64,000 nt of DNA from Halorussus halophilus (GCF_008831545.1 NZ_CP044523.1:62001-126000), one strand, 5' to 3'; positions 34,027-44,351 are shown, counted from the first letter of the stretch. Program-made: numbers and translations. The notes: generated from the letters alone by a model not told the origin.

Positions 34027-34695
34027 ATGCACGCAGGGGTCCTCGGAGTCGCACAGGACGACTTCGCCGTCGTCCAGTCGTTCTCGAACAGCGTTCGAAA
34101 AGACGACCGAGAGTTGACGCGCTGTCTCGAAGTAGACCGAGTTTTCTCGCTGCCCTCGGGCACGGCGGCGTTCGAGGGTCGGGCAGCGGTCGAACGGCCG
34201 ACGACTCGAACGGCCACCGAGATCGACGCAGGCGAGATTCGCGTCCGAGAGTCCACCAGTACGGAGACTGTCTCGACGGCCGTCGCTGGCGTCCCGGGGG
34301 AGTTCGTCGTCGTGGAGAACGGCCGCGGAACGTTCGCGTTCGAGATGGTCGAATGGGAGACTGGCACCGGTATCGAGCGCGCGGAACTCGACCTGAACGC
34401 CGTCCTGGACTCCCAGAAAGCGGCGAAGCCGTGGAAGGCGGGTTTCTACGACACCGACGGCAACTGCGAGAACGGCGTCCTCCACGGCAGCGACCTCTTG
34501 GCCGACGAGAATCTCGGAGCAGTCGTCGAAGGGGCGAGGTTGAACCAACTCGGTCTCGACTGCGAGTACGAAGACCACGACCTCAAGATGACCGCCTCCG
34601 AAAGCGGCTACGTGGAGATATACCAACCGGGCGACTTCGAGACGGCGGAGTTCTTGCAGTACCTCCGCGACGAAATCGTCCCACACGTCACGTGA
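34027..34695 (+). CDS. Conserved haloarchaeal protein of unknown function
   Basis: 222 residues from the ATG at 34027; the frame upstream is non-coding. It is acidic and mixed alpha/beta with no motif I recognise. It begins HAGVLGVAQDDFAVVQSFSN and ends with an acidic helix (FETAEFLQYLRDEIVPHVT). It has no signal peptide or membrane segment, so it is cytoplasmic. Confidence 0.65.
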   Translation: MHAGVLGVAQDDFAVVQSFSNSVRKDDRELTRCLEVDRVFSLPSGTAAFEGRAAVERPTTRTATEIDAGEIRVRESTSTETVSTAVAGVPGEFVVVENGRGTFAFEMVEWETGTGIERAELDLNAVLDSQKAAKPWKAGFYDTDGNCENGVLHGSDLLADENLGAVVEGARLNQLGLDCEYEDHDLKMTASESGYVEIYQPGDFETAEFLQYLRDEIVPHVT

Positions 34696-34925
34696 CCGGC
34701 CCCACACGTCGCGTGACCGGTGTTCGGGCGCGTGAAACTGCTCTCCAACGATTCGAGCGACCGCGGAACGAAGAATCGTGTATCGAGCCAGAACGAAGGC
34801 AATTGCTGTTTGAACCCTGCGGGCCATCCGTCCTTACCATCTCTCTTCGTTCAAATGTCCACAATTCTGCCTGTATCGTGGAAATTCGTCCGCCTAACCT
34901 CCGTGACATTGCGACCCTCACAAGT

Positions 34926-34931
34926 CTTATC
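34926..34931 (+). promoter_or_regulatory. TATA box of the first cold-shock gene
   Basis: CTTATC, 28-33 bases before the ATG at 34959. Confidence 0.45.
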
Positions 34932-34958
34932 CGTGGATAGCTATTGTGTCTAATCGCA

Positions 34959-35153
34959 ATGGCAGAAGGAACCGTTGATTTCTTCAACGACACAGGCGGT
35001 TACGGCTTTATCGAGAGCGACGACGCGGACGAAGACGTTTTCTTCCACATGGATGACGTCGGCGGCCCGGACCTCGAAGAAGGACAGGACCTCGAATTCG
35101 ACATCGAAGAAGCAGAGAAAGGTCCGCGCGCGACCAACGTCACCCGACTCTAA
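34959..35153 (+). CDS. cspA: Cold-shock domain protein, copy 1
   Basis: 64 residues. The RNP1-like GGYGFIE (12-18) and RNP2-like DVFFHMDDV (25-33) motifs mark a CspA-type OB fold that binds single-stranded RNA and DNA. It is acidic as in other halophiles. A near-identical second copy lies 240 bases downstream with its own promoter, so the pair arose by recent duplication or is kept alike by gene conversion. Confidence 0.93.
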   Translation: MAEGTVDFFNDTGGYGFIESDDADEDVFFHMDDVGGPDLEEGQDLEFDIEEAEKGPRATNVTRL

Positions 35154-35190
35154 CTCGGTTTCAGATTCGCGAGCGTACTTTCGATCCAAT

Positions 35191-35205
35191 TTTCCGTATT
35201 TTTTT
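35191..35205 (+). terminator. Poly-T terminator after the first cold-shock gene
   Basis: TTTCCGTATTTTTTT, seven T in a row, about 45 bases after the stop. The second cold-shock gene is followed by a similar TTTTCCGTATTTC. Confidence 0.6.
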
Positions 35206-35357
35206 ACCACGTAGCGACGCGTCAGTTCGACTTGACGACGCAGATGCCGAGTCGATTCGCCGGTAGCTTTCTCTCGACATCTCGAACGAAATAATGCCGC
35301 AGACTGGTCTTCTGGCACTCAAAACCCTCGATTTCTCCGATATCTGCGTCCCGGAAG

Positions 35358-35364
35358 TATTAAC
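35358..35364 (+). promoter_or_regulatory. TATA box of the second cold-shock gene
   Basis: GTATTAA, 28-34 bases before the ATG at 35392. Confidence 0.45.
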
Positions 35365-35391
35365 CGTGTTCCGCTGTTCGCTCTAAAAGCA

Positions 35392-35586
35392 ATGGCGAAA
35401 GGAACGGTTGATTTCTTCAACGACACAGGCGGTTACGGCTTTATCGAGAGCGAGGACGCGGACGAGGACGTTTTCTTCCACATGGACGACGTTGGCGGCC
35501 CGGACCTCGAAGAAGGACAGGAGCTCGAATTCGATATCGAGCAAGCAGAGAAAGGACCGCGCGCGACCAACGTCACCCGACTCTAA
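35392..35586 (+). CDS. cspA: Cold-shock domain protein, copy 2
   Basis: 64 residues, differing from copy 1 at only a few positions (K3 for E3, E for D in IESE, EL for DL, EQ for EE). It has the same RNA-binding motifs and ends in the same EKGPRATNVTRL. It has its own TATA box and terminator, so it is a separate transcription unit that may respond to different conditions. Confidence 0.93.
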   Translation: MAKGTVDFFNDTGGYGFIESEDADEDVFFHMDDVGGPDLEEGQELEFDIEQAEKGPRATNVTRL

Positions 35587-35681
35587 CTCGGGAGACCGCG
35601 GCCCGACGACTTTTCCGTATTTCTATCTCGTCCCAGTGACGACGCCGACCCGGTGGGATTCGACCAGTTCTATTCACCGAC

Positions 35682-36527
35682 TCAGTCGCTTCGCTCACCC
35701 AACCGCTTCATCTCCTCACTTGACAACTCGATGGCCGACGCCGCGATGTTCTCCTCCAGATGCTCGACACTCGACGTGCCCGGAATCGGGAGCGTTACGG
35801 GCGAGTGTTGGAGCACCCACGCCAGCGCGACCTGTCGAACAGTCGCGTCGTGGTTCGCCGCAACGTCTTCCAGCACGTCTGCCTTGTCGAGTTCGCCGCC
35901 GCCGATTGGGAAGTACGCCATGAATCCGATTCCGGCGTCTTCACAGGCTTCCAGCACGTCTTCGTGTTCGCGGTTGCCGACGTTGTAGTTGTTCTGTACC
36001 GTCGCCACGTCCACCACGTCTCGGGCTTGGTCCAGTTGCTCGACGCTGACGTTGCTCACGCCGACGTGGTCTACGAGACCGTCGTCCTGCAACTCGCCGA
36101 ACGTTTGTAGCACGTCCTCGAAGGGGGCGTCTACGTCGGGCGTGTGGAGTTGATAGAGGTCGATGCTCTCGACGCCGAGTCGGTCGATGCTACAGAGGAC
36201 CTGATTTCGGACGTAGTCCGAGCCGCCGTGGGGAATCCAGTCGCCGCTCGCGTTGCGGAGCAGTCCGGCCTTCGTCGCCACGACTGCCTCTTCGGGGTCG
36301 AGCGCCTCGCCGATGAGTCGCTCGCTGACCCCCGGCCCGTAGGAGTCGGCCGTGTCGATGAAATCGACGCCCAACTCGACCGCTCGGCGGAGCACGTCGT
36401 GAGCGACCGCTTCGTCGTCGGGCGGGCCGATGATGTCCTCGCCGGTCAGTCGCATCGCGCCGTACCCGAGTCGATTGACCGTCAGCTCGCCGCCGACTTC
36501 GAAGGTGTCACTCTGGTTTTCGACCAT
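35682..36527 (-). CDS. Aldo/keto reductase
   Basis: 281 residues forming a TIM barrel. GYGAMRLTG at residue 21, the catalytic Asp/Tyr in DFIDTADSYGPGVSE near 55, Lys in VVATKAG near 85, the SIDLYQLHTPD block near 120 and the NADPH-binding IPGTSSVEHLEENI near the C-terminus define the family. It reduces an aldehyde or ketone with NADPH; the substrate is unknown. It is a single gene divergent from the rhomboid gene. Confidence 0.92.
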   Translation of the reverse strand: MVENQSDTFEVGGELTVNRLGYGAMRLTGEDIIGPPDDEAVAHDVLRRAVELGVDFIDTADSYGPGVSERLIGEALDPEEAVVATKAGLLRNASGDWIPHGGSDYVRNQVLCSIDRLGVESIDLYQLHTPDVDAPFEDVLQTFGELQDDGLVDHVGVSNVSVEQLDQARDVVDVATVQNNYNVGNREHEDVLEACEDAGIGFMAYFPIGGGELDKADVLEDVAANHDATVRQVALAWVLQHSPVTLPIPGTSSVEHLEENIAASAIELSSEEMKRLGERSD

Positions 36528-36838
36528 ACCATTTCTGCATTCGCTGGCTCAATAGGCGTTCGGGCGACGGCAATCAGGAGTTCCTTCTGTGGTGTTCAGG
36601 GTAGTAGAGTCAGTGCCTTCGAGTTCTTGCCACGTTGGCGTCTCTATTTGGAAATCCCATACGCAGGCTTTCGGAGTTAACAGAGCGACGTCTGCCTCTT
36701 CGAAAGCCCCCGCCCGTGTGGATGGTCGGCCGGGTGTTCTCGGTGGTCGGTCGGCCGGGCGTTTCTGGTTGAGAGTTTCACCGGGCACCTCGTTTCGGGG
36801 GCGACTCTTTAGAGGGTTCCCGCCGAACTACCAACCAG
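36528..36838. other. Divergent intergenic region
   Basis: About 310 bases between the aldo/keto reductase and the rhomboid gene. A CTTTAGAGG element near 36807 precedes the rhomboid start. GGTCGGCCGGGYGTT occurs twice (about 36724 and 36750). No gene is seen. Confidence 0.45.
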
Positions 36839-37693
36839 ATGGAGTCGTTCGACCAGTCGCGCAGGGCGCTCGCTGTGGACCTCACGCTCGTGGCCGCAGT
36901 CTGCGTCTTGCTCGTCGTGGTCTACTTGGCCGTCCCGTCGGCGATACAGGACCGTCTGGCGTTCGACCACGCGGCGTTCGCACCCGTGACCCTGCTCACC
37001 GCCGCGTACGTCCACGCGGGCGAGGCGCACCTGCTGAACAACGTCGGCGGCTTCCTCTCGCTCGCAATCGTCACGTACTTCGTCTGTTTGCACACCCACC
37101 GACGCCGCTGGTTCCTTCGGACGTTCGCCGTCTTTCTCATCGTGCTTCCCGTCGCGGTGAACCTCACCAGCTACGCCATCCTCGCCTCGCGGTACCCCGG
37201 TGCAGAACCGGTTTCGCGTGGCTTCTCCGGCGTCGTCGCGGGCTTCGCTGGCTTCCTCTTGGTCGCGCTCGTGGTCCAACTCCGGGTGACGTACTCGCGG
37301 GCGACTGCCTTCTTCGTCGGCCAGTTCGCCGTCCTGCTGTTGCTCGGCGAACTGCTCTGGATTTACGCCGACGTCGTGGCACCGCTCGAAGCGGGCGCAG
37401 TCGTCCTCGGTCTCGCGCTCTCGGTCGTCGGTGTCGTCTCGCGTGGCCGCGGTCGGACGCTCTCGGACGAGCACTTCCAGCAGGTCGGCTTGGACCTGAT
37501 TCTGGTCGGACTCGTCTTCTCGCTGCTCGTCTGGTCGGTGTACGGGCTCTTCCCGGCGGAGTTGCTCGTCGATGGCTCGTTCATCGACGTGTTCGCGCAC
37601 GCGGCCGGGTTCGTGGAGGGGGCGCTCCTCGCGGCGTTGACGCTCGTCGCGTTCGCGCCGGACGAGACGGCAGGCCCCTTAGAATCGGTGTAG
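36839..37693 (+). CDS. Rhomboid-like intramembrane serine protease
   Basis: 284 residues with about eight membrane helices. TAAYVHAGEAHLLNNVGGF near residue 55 matches the conserved early rhomboid loop (HxxxxHLxxN). GFSGVVAG near 128 holds the presumed catalytic Ser. A late His in FAHAAGFVEG near 260 completes the Ser-His dyad. It cleaves membrane proteins within the bilayer. The long loop and extra helices between Ser and His differ from GlpG, so some caution is needed. Confidence 0.8.
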   Translation: MESFDQSRRALAVDLTLVAAVCVLLVVVYLAVPSAIQDRLAFDHAAFAPVTLLTAAYVHAGEAHLLNNVGGFLSLAIVTYFVCLHTHRRRWFLRTFAVFLIVLPVAVNLTSYAILASRYPGAEPVSRGFSGVVAGFAGFLLVALVVQLRVTYSRATAFFVGQFAVLLLLGELLWIYADVVAPLEAGAVVLGLALSVVGVVSRGRGRTLSDEHFQQVGLDLILVGLVFSLLVWSVYGLFPAELLVDGSFIDVFAHAAGFVEGALLAALTLVAFAPDETAGPLESV

Positions 37694-37766
37694 CCACCTC
37701 GGTGTTTGTGAATATCTCGCAAACTCGACAGGCGTTTATAGCTCACGTGCGTACATTCGTTTCCAC

Positions 37767-38360
37767 ATGATGGCAACGACCCACGCGCTGTTCGGGATGC
37801 TTCTGGGAGCGGTCGCGCTCCTCGTCGCGCCGGAGTACGCGACGGTCGCCATCGCGGCGGGTGCCTTCGGCGGGTTGTTCCCCGACTTCGACATGCCGTG
37901 GGACCACCGCAAGACGCTCCACTTCCCGGTGTACTTCTCGATAGCGGCCAGCGTCGCGCTCGTTGGAGCGATTGTCGCTCCGAGCGCGGTAACTATCGCC
38001 GTCACGGCGTTCCTGCTCGCGGCGGCTGCCCACGCGGCCAGTGACGCACTCGGCGGCGGACTCGAACTTCGTCCGTGGCAGGGAACCTCCGACAGGGCGG
38101 TCTACGACCACTTCAACGGTCGCTGGGTCGCGCCGCGCCGCTGGGTCCCCTACGACGGCGCGCCCGAGGACCTCCTGCTCGCGGCTGTGCTGGCCGTGCC
38201 GGGCGTGCTGTACGCTCGGCCGCTACAGGCATTCGTGCTGGTGCTTCTGGGGGTGTCGGTCGTCTACGCCGTCCTCCGGAAGCGCCTCGTCACCTTCGGC
38301 GAGCGACTGGTCGAGTGGCTTCCCGAGCGCGTCTGGGCGCGGATTCCGCTCTCGGTGTAA
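37767..38360 (+). CDS. Membrane-bound metal-dependent hydrolase-like protein (YdjM/DUF457 type)
   Basis: 197 residues (MMATTHAL; the second Met may be the true start) with about five membrane helices. The N-terminal TTHALFGMLLGA and the loop GAFGGLFPDFDMPWDHRKTLHFP give the His and Asp ligands typical of the family. The HAASDALGGG segment adds another His/Asp pair. The reaction is unknown; members are linked to membrane lipid or biofilm processes. Confidence 0.75.
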   Translation: MMATTHALFGMLLGAVALLVAPEYATVAIAAGAFGGLFPDFDMPWDHRKTLHFPVYFSIAASVALVGAIVAPSAVTIAVTAFLLAAAAHAASDALGGGLELRPWQGTSDRAVYDHFNGRWVAPRRWVPYDGAPEDLLLAAVLAVPGVLYARPLQAFVLVLLGVSVVYAVLRKRLVTFGERLVEWLPERVWARIPLSV

Positions 38361-38483
38361 GTTCTCTCTCGTTCGGTGTCGGTTCCCCTCGCTTTCGCCG
38401 TCTCCACGCTACCCTCGTCTCTGCGGTCGATTTTCGACACCTAATCAGACGTTATAAGAGCGGTGACCGAGAAGGCCGACTAC

Positions 38484-39605
38484 ATGATTCAGAGACGGAG
38501 TCTCGCCGCAGTCGCCGTCGCGGTACTGCTCGTCGTGGCCGGTTGCTCCGGCACGAGCGACCAGAGTCCCGACGCAACCACGACCGCGACCACTGTCGGT
38601 GAGATAAATCCGACGACGACGGCCCAAGAAAGCGACGCCTCCCAGATGGCGCTCCCGGCGGGGGTCACGGCGAACGGACTCGAAAACGCATCGGCGCTCG
38701 TGACGGCGCACAACCGCTCGCTCGCCGACCGGTCGTACCGCTTCGCCTTCGAGTCGAACTCCTCGGAGTACAGTTCGCGTATCCGCGCGGCGCGAGGGCT
38801 GGACGCGACGCTCCTCGTCGCCAACTCCGCTAACACGACCACCCGCAGTTGGACGCAGGGGTCCCGAACCTCGATGGTTCAGACGGCCGACGGCGAGCGG
38901 GGCTATCGACTCGTCCAGGGCGAGTACGAGTCTGCACTCGGTTTCGACACCTACGCTGACCTGACGCGAGCAGTTCTCGTGACGTACTTGCGAGTCGGCG
39001 AGTACGAGACTACGGACGTCGTCACCCGCGACGGGACGAAACTGGTCGAACTCACCGCGACAGGAATCAACCGGAGTGCGGTCGACCAACTCGCGGGCGA
39101 GGAGTCGAACGTCTCCGTCGATGCGTTCGAAGCGCGAGTACTCGTGGACTCGGACGGCGTCGTCCACGAGTTCGAGGCGACTGTCACCGAGACGGTAGAC
39201 GCCGAATCGCGGACGAACGAAGTCGGCTACGACCTCAGCGACCTCGGGTCGGCGAGCGTCGAGCGCCCCGACTGGGCCAGCAGTATCCCGCAGTTGAACG
39301 CGACCATCACCGAGGACGGTGCCGTCGCCATCGAACACACTGGCGGCCCAGCAGTCGAAGACGGCACTCGATTGTCGATGGCGACCGATAGCGTCGTCGA
39401 TGGTGCACAACTCTCGAAACTGAGCGCAGGCGAGACGGCGTACCTCTACGTCGCCGAGACGGCCGACGGCCAGCGAGACGTGCGTGCCAGCGTCGGCGAC
39501 CGACCGTCTAGCGACCAGGTCGCACTCAACCTCTCGGAGAGCGACCGACTCGTCATCTCTGGAACGTCGAGAAACGTCTCGATACTGTTGCAACCCGAGA
39601 ACTGA
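38484..39605 (+). CDS. Lipoprotein of the haloarchaeal DUF7537/LppX-like type
   Basis: 373 residues from the ATG at 38484. The signal peptide [18 protein letters not shown] has a lipobox with Cys22 or so, followed by a Thr-rich linker. The mature part has repeated YRFAFE, VRVVVTYL-like and [10 protein letters not shown] segments like the beta-sheet LolA/LppX fold used to carry lipids. The C-terminal third is a second beta domain. It is predicted to be tethered outside the cell. The family assignment is from memory of similar haloarchaeal lipoproteins. Confidence 0.7.
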   Translation: MIQRRSLAAVAVAVLLVVAGCSGTSDQSPDATTTATTVGEINPTTTAQESDASQMALPAGVTANGLENASALVTAHNRSLADRSYRFAFESNSSEYSSRIRAARGLDATLLVANSANTTTRSWTQGSRTSMVQTADGERGYRLVQGEYESALGFDTYADLTRAVLVTYLRVGEYETTDVVTRDGTKLVELTATGINRSAVDQLAGEESNVSVDAFEARVLVDSDGVVHEFEATVTETVDAESRTNEVGYDLSDLGSASVERPDWASSIPQLNATITEDGAVAIEHTGGPAVEDGTRLSMATDSVVDGAQLSKLSAGETAYLYVAETADGQRDVRASVGDRPSSDQVALNLSESDRLVISGTSRNVSILLQPEN

Positions 39606-39763
39606 AGCGGCGGTTCGATTTCTCGATTGTTTCCCTCGGCTTCTCGACTGCCTCTCTCGATTTCGACTGTCTCCCGAGTCTTCGAACGTCGCCAAATAGT
39701 ATCAAATGTCTGTTTAGTCATCATGGGGTAATTTTAACATCCGAGACTGTATCGGCTGTGTCA

Positions 39764-42172
39764 ATGAGTCGCATCAGGGAACGAATCCAGTCGGTCGAGG
39801 CGGCCGACTTGCTGCCGGACGCCGTTCGGACGCGGTTCGCGGCGAAGTTCTTCGCTGTCGTCCTCCTCATCATGGTCGTGACGGGGAGCGTCGGGGCGTA
39901 CAACTACGTCTCGGCGAAAGACACCGTCGAGAATCAGGTCCGCGAGCAACTCGTCTCGACGGCCGAGTTGCAGGCCGACGGCTTGCAGGAGTGGATTTCG
40001 AACATGCGGTTACAGACCCGAACCCTCTCCGACGCAGAACCGTTTCAGACGACCAACGACAGCGAGGTCGGCGCGTATCTCGACTCGAAGATGGCGACGT
40101 ATCCCGACGAAGTCGTCGCCATGCACTTCGTGGACATCGAATCGGGGACCGTCGTGGCGAGTTCGGCGAACGGAACCGCAGGCACCGACCTCCGGTCGGC
40201 AAACGTCTCGTGGGCCGACGACTCGCTGGGCTACTGGCTCGGCGACACGAGCAACGTTCTCGTCTCTTCTCCCTACGAAAGCGTTGCGAGCGACGACAGA
40301 GTCGTCGCGTTCGTCACGGCAGTACCCGGCAACGACCAGTACGCAGTCGTCGTCACTGCCACGCTCGCAGAGCGGGCGGGCAGTCTCCACCAGACCGTCG
40401 ATGGCGGCTATACGAAGGTGTTGAACCAAGACGGCGAGACGATACTCGCCAGCGGTGGTACCGACGGCAATGTTATCGACCAGTCAGTGCCAGTCGAAGA
40501 CGGCGCGGACGGCCGCAACACCGGGTTCGTCTCGGGTGAGGAGACAGTTGCCGCCTACGCGCCGGTCGAGGGCACGAACTGGGTCACGGTCACCTACGCA
40601 CCGAAGTCGAGCGCCTACGCCATGCGCGACGCCGTGGGCACGAGTCTCCTCACGACGGTTCTCACGGCCGTCGTCGTCCTCGGCGTCGTCTCGACGCTGT
40701 TCGGTCGTCGAATTGCCCGGGCGCTCCGGCGACTCGCCGGGAAGGCCGACGCGATGGAGAGCGGCGACCTCGACGTGGACTTAGAGACGAGTCGGGAAGA
40801 CGAACTCGGGCAACTCTACGCCGCGTTCGACGGCATGCGCGCGTCGATACGCGAACAGATTGGAGCCGCCGAAGACGCCCGAGAGACGGCTGAAAAGGCC
40901 CAATCAGAGGCCGAAAAAGCTCAGACTGAAGCCGAGCGCGAGCGTCGAGAGGCCGAGGAAGCGAAACGTCGCGCGGCCGACCTCAACGACCACCTCGAAG
41001 CGAAGGCCGACGCCTACCGCGACGTGATGGAAGACTGCGCCGAGGGCGACTTGACGCGCCGGATGGACGAAGACGCCCGGAGCGAGGCGATGGCCGAAAT
41101 CGCCCGCGCGTTCAACGAGATGCTCGACGAGTGGGAACAGACCATCCTCAGAGTCCGCACGTTCAGCGACGACGTGGCCGCCGCTGGCGAGCGCGCGACC
41201 GACAACGCCGGGGAGGTTCGCGGTGCGGCCGGACAGGTCAGCGAGTCCGTCCACGAAATCTCGGAGAGCGCCGACGCCCAAGACCGCCGCCTCCAGTCGG
41301 CAGTCGCCGAGCTAAACGACCTCTCTGCGACGGTCCAAGAGATTTCGGCCGCGACAGACGAGGTGGCTCGGCAGGCCGACGCGGCGGTCGAGACCGGCGA
41401 AGACGGCCGCGAGTCGGCGACCCAAGCACTCGCCGAACTCGACCGCATCGAGAGCGACGTGGAATCGACCGTCGAATCGGTCGAGCGACTGGACGCCGAG
41501 ATAGCCGACATCGAGCGCGTCGTCGGCCTCATCACGGATATCGCCGACCAGACACACGTCCTCGCACTCAACGCGTCCATCGAGGCGGCGCGCGCCACCA
41601 GCGAGGGGTCGGGCGGCGAAGGGTTCGGAGTGGTCGCACAGGAGGTCAAAGCACTCGCCGAACAGACCCAAGAGGCGACCGACGAAATCGAAGACTCCAT
41701 CGAGCGCGTGCGCGAGCAGACCGAGACGACCGTCGAAGACATCCGAAACGCCCAGACGGAAGTCGCCGACGGCGCGGAAACGGTCGAGACGGCACTTGAC
41801 TCGCTGGACGACATCGTCGGTGCTGTCGAGCAGACGAACGACGGCTTGCAGGAGATACGCGACGCGACGGACACGCAGGCCGACTCGACAGAAGAGACCG
41901 TCGCTATGGTCGAAGACGTGGCGTCGCTCAGCGAGCAGGCGGCCGCTGGCGCGGACGACGCCGCCAGCGCGGCCGAACAGCAGACCACCGCGTTGGCCGA
42001 CGTGGCCGAGGACATCGAGTCGGTCGCCGACCGTGCAGACCGCCTCCGAGACCTGCTGGACGAGTTCGACGTGGACGTAGACCAGACGGTCGAACGCGAA
42101 GCAGTTCGGGCCGACGGCGGCCGATTCGAGTACGTCGAGAACCCAGTCGAGACCGACGCCGAGGACGCCTGA
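39764..42172 (+). CDS. Methyl-accepting chemotaxis transducer (Htr type)
   Basis: 802 residues from the ATG at 39764. TM1 is near residues 28-50, an extracellular dCache-like sensor covers about 50-285, and TM2 is near 290-312. HAMP follows ([11 protein letters not shown]...), then a long coiled-coil with a second HAMP-like unit. The signalling tip has [20 protein letters not shown] and [16 protein letters not shown]. It should control CheA and the archaellum in response to an outside ligand. It is alone, with no adjacent binding protein or che genes. Confidence 0.93.
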   Translation: MSRIRERIQSVEAADLLPDAVRTRFAAKFFAVVLLIMVVTGSVGAYNYVSAKDTVENQVREQLVSTAELQADGLQEWISNMRLQTRTLSDAEPFQTTNDSEVGAYLDSKMATYPDEVVAMHFVDIESGTVVASSANGTAGTDLRSANVSWADDSLGYWLGDTSNVLVSSPYESVASDDRVVAFVTAVPGNDQYAVVVTATLAERAGSLHQTVDGGYTKVLNQDGETILASGGTDGNVIDQSVPVEDGADGRNTGFVSGEETVAAYAPVEGTNWVTVTYAPKSSAYAMRDAVGTSLLTTVLTAVVVLGVVSTLFGRRIARALRRLAGKADAMESGDLDVDLETSREDELGQLYAAFDGMRASIREQIGAAEDARETAEKAQSEAEKAQTEAERERREAEEAKRRAADLNDHLEAKADAYRDVMEDCAEGDLTRRMDEDARSEAMAEIARAFNEMLDEWEQTILRVRTFSDDVAAAGERATDNAGEVRGAAGQVSESVHEISESADAQDRRLQSAVAELNDLSATVQEISAATDEVARQADAAVETGEDGRESATQALAELDRIESDVESTVESVERLDAEIADIERVVGLITDIADQTHVLALNASIEAARATSEGSGGEGFGVVAQEVKALAEQTQEATDEIEDSIERVREQTETTVEDIRNAQTEVADGAETVETALDSLDDIVGAVEQTNDGLQEIRDATDTQADSTEETVAMVEDVASLSEQAAAGADDAASAAEQQTTALADVAEDIESVADRADRLRDLLDEFDVDVDQTVEREAVRADGGRFEYVENPVETDAEDA

Positions 42173-42279
42173 TTTCACCCCGCCGTTCGACGACGCGGCG
42201 AGTGCGTGAGAGAACGCCACTCCTGCGCTCGCTTCGAAGGGTTTATCCGCGGCCTGACCTTCAGAATCCAGTAATAACC

Positions 42280-42810
42280 ATGTCGGACAAACCCGCCTCG
42301 ATGTACCGGGAAATCAGTAAGCCTGCGTACACGCGACGAGAGTACATCACCGGTATCCCCGGTTCGAAGATCGCACAGCACAAGATGGGGAACCTCGAAA
42401 CCGCCGAGGACGACTACCCCGTCCAGATTAGCCTCAGCACCGAAGAGGAGTGCCAACTCCGCCACGGCGCGCTCGAAGCCTCGCGCCTGTCGGCCAACCG
42501 CCACCTGCTGAAGGAACTCGGCCCGGAGAACTACAAGATGATTCTCCGCAAGTTCCCCCACCACGTCATCCGGGAGAACAAGCAGGCGACCGGTGCGGGT
42601 GCAGACCGTGTCTCCGACGGGATGCGCCAGGCGTTCGGGAAGGTCGTCGGCACGGCCGCACGAATCCCGCGCAACGACCGCATCTTCACCGCGTGGTGCC
42701 AGCCAGAGGACGCGCCCGTGGTCAAGGACGCGTTCCGCCGCGCCTACAACAAGATCTCCCCGCCGTGCCGCATCACCGTCGAGCGTGGCGAGGACCTGCT
42801 CGTCCGTTAG
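42280..42810 (+). CDS. rpl10e: 50S ribosomal protein L10e (uL16)
   Basis: 176 residues from the ATG at 42280. [20 protein letters not shown] at the start, NRHLLKELG and the [22 protein letters not shown] loop that reaches the peptidyl-transferase centre are diagnostic. TTTATCC lies 35-40 bases upstream as promoter. It is a single gene, followed by T-tract termination and strong hairpins. Confidence 0.96.
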   Translation: MSDKPASMYREISKPAYTRREYITGIPGSKIAQHKMGNLETAEDDYPVQISLSTEEECQLRHGALEASRLSANRHLLKELGPENYKMILRKFPHHVIRENKQATGAGADRVSDGMRQAFGKVVGTAARIPRNDRIFTAWCQPEDAPVVKDAFRRAYNKISPPCRITVERGEDLLVR

Positions 42811-42832
42811 GACGCGACCACCAGTTTCCACC

Positions 42833-42855
42833 TTTTTCACACGACCACCTTTTTT
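42833..42855 (+). terminator. T-tract terminator after rpl10e
   Basis: TTTTT at 42833-42837 and TTTTTT at 42850-42855, 25-45 bases after the rpl10e stop, typical of archaeal termination. Confidence 0.65.
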
Positions 42856-42862
42856 GTCGTCG

Positions 42863-42895
42863 GGTGGCAACGAGGCGCTCCGCGCCTCTGCCACC
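42863..42895. repeat. Perfect two-step hairpin
   Basis: GGTGGCA-AC-GAGGCGC-TCC-GCGCCTC-TGCCACC: two perfect 7-base stems stacked with a two-base bulge and a three-base loop. Confidence 0.8.
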
Positions 42896-42929
42896 GCTCC
42901 GGCAAAAAATCTGGACCAAAAAAGCGACG

Positions 42930-42964
42930 AGCGAAATCTGCGCGCGGCGCGCGCAGATTTCGCT
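42930..42964. repeat. Perfect 16-base inverted repeat
   Basis: AGCGAAATCTGCGCGC, loop GGC, then the exact reverse complement. It lies 35 bases after the preceding hairpin and has no T-tract next to it, so it is not an ordinary terminator. Confidence 0.85.
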
Positions 42965-43102
42965 CCTCTGAGAGTCACTTGCGACTGACCGCCGCTCGGC
43001 TGACCGGCCGAGCGCGAAACTCCCTGCTCACTTGCTCGGAGCGCGTCAGACAGTCGTCATCCTCACCGAAACAAATTTACCGATTTGTGATAGGAAGGTG
43101 GT

Positions 43103-43447
43103 ATGGAGTTACGCGAGGTCGCCATCTTCACCGACGACGTGCCAGAGACGAAGGCGTTCTACGAACGCTTCGTCGGCGACCCCGTCTTCGAGAAGGAGTC
43201 GATGGCGCTGTTCGACGTCGAAGGCGTCGAGGTGCTGATTCACGAGACGTACGAACCGGAAGCGGGCGACCTGCCCTGTGAAGACCACTACGCGTTCGCC
43301 GTCGAGAACGTAGACGATGCGTTCTCTCGTCTCTCTAACTCGGGGAAGGACTTGGAGGTGTACCGCGAACCCGCCGACTACGACTGGGGTCGGTCGGCGT
43401 ACTTCCGGGACCCCGACGGCCGACTCGTGGAGATTACCGGAGAGTAG
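43103..43447 (+). CDS. VOC/glyoxalase superfamily protein
   Basis: 114 residues, one VOC domain with paired beta-alpha-beta-beta-beta units: VAIFTDDVPETKAFYERFVG, then HYAFAVENVDDAFSRL, ending SAYFRDPDGRLVEITGE. The C-terminal FRDPDGRLVE is the family hallmark, with Glu as probable metal ligand. Substrate unknown (glyoxalase, dioxygenase or drug-binding roles occur). Confidence 0.88.
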   Translation: MELREVAIFTDDVPETKAFYERFVGDPVFEKESMALFDVEGVEVLIHETYEPEAGDLPCEDHYAFAVENVDDAFSRLSNSGKDLEVYREPADYDWGRSAYFRDPDGRLVEITGE

Positions 43448-43487
43448 AAACATACCTTTTTAGCCCGCTCGCTCCGTCCCAGCGCGT

Positions 43488-44351
43488 ATGCTACACCTCG
43501 CGGTCGCCTACCGAGAGGAGACCTTCGAGCGGATGGCCGACCCGCTCGCCGAGCGCGGTATCCGCGCCGAACACGTCCCGAGCGAAGGCCGAGTGTTGCC
43601 ACTGTCGGACCCGCCGTGGTCCCCTGAGGAGTTCGACGTGGGCTTCGTCTACCCCTCGCGGGCGATGGAAGGCGGTGTCGTAGACGCGATGCTCGACGTG
43701 CCGTGGGTCAACGACCGTGATGCCGTCCTCACTTCTCGAAATAAGGCCGGTGTGATTGCCACGCTGGAGCAGGCGGACATGCCAGTTCCCGAAACCGTGC
43801 TGGTCTCGAACCCTGCCGACGAGGTGGACGTACTGGCGGCGTTCGAGCGGTTCGACGGCCCAGTCGTCGTCAAGCCGAACTCGACCACGCGCGGCGTCGG
43901 CGTGGCGAAAGTCGGCGATGCAGATTCGTTTCTCGGTATCACCGACTACCTCGACTTGGTCCACGACTACCGCGCGACCGGCGACAAGTCGTTTTTAGTT
44001 CAGGAGTACCTCCCGGACGCGACCGACTACCGCGCGATGGTCGTGGACGGCGACTGCGTCGGCGGCGTCGAACGCCGCCTCCCCGACGACGTACGAGCGT
44101 CTGGCCACTGGAAGCACAACGTTCACCGCGGCGCAGAAGCGTCGAGTGTGGACTTGCCCGACGAACTTCGGACTCTCGCTGAACGGACTGCCGCAGCGCT
44201 CGACGTGCCGTTTCTGGGAGTCGATATTTTGGTCTCGGACGGCCGCGCAGTCGTCAACGAGACCAACGCTCGCCCGACCATCGACGCCGCGACGAAGTAC
44301 GACGACGGATTTTACGACCGACTGGCCGACCTGATTCGCGAGCAGGTGTGA
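43488..44351 (+). CDS. ATP-grasp ligase of the RimK type
   Basis: 287 residues. The ATP-grasp fold starts near residue 85 (RNKAGVIATLEQADMPVPET), the P-loop-like lid is VVVKPNSTTRGVGVAKV near 127, FLVQEYLP follows near 170, and the metal ligands are in FLGVDILV and NETNARPTI near 245-262. It ligates an amino acid such as glutamate to a carboxyl group, as RimK and LysX do. The partner substrate cannot be told; no lysW gene is adjacent. Confidence 0.85.
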   Translation: MLHLAVAYREETFERMADPLAERGIRAEHVPSEGRVLPLSDPPWSPEEFDVGFVYPSRAMEGGVVDAMLDVPWVNDRDAVLTSRNKAGVIATLEQADMPVPETVLVSNPADEVDVLAAFERFDGPVVVKPNSTTRGVGVAKVGDADSFLGITDYLDLVHDYRATGDKSFLVQEYLPDATDYRAMVVDGDCVGGVERRLPDDVRASGHWKHNVHRGAEASSVDLPDELRTLAERTAAALDVPFLGVDILVSDGRAVVNETNARPTIDAATKYDDGFYDRLADLIREQV

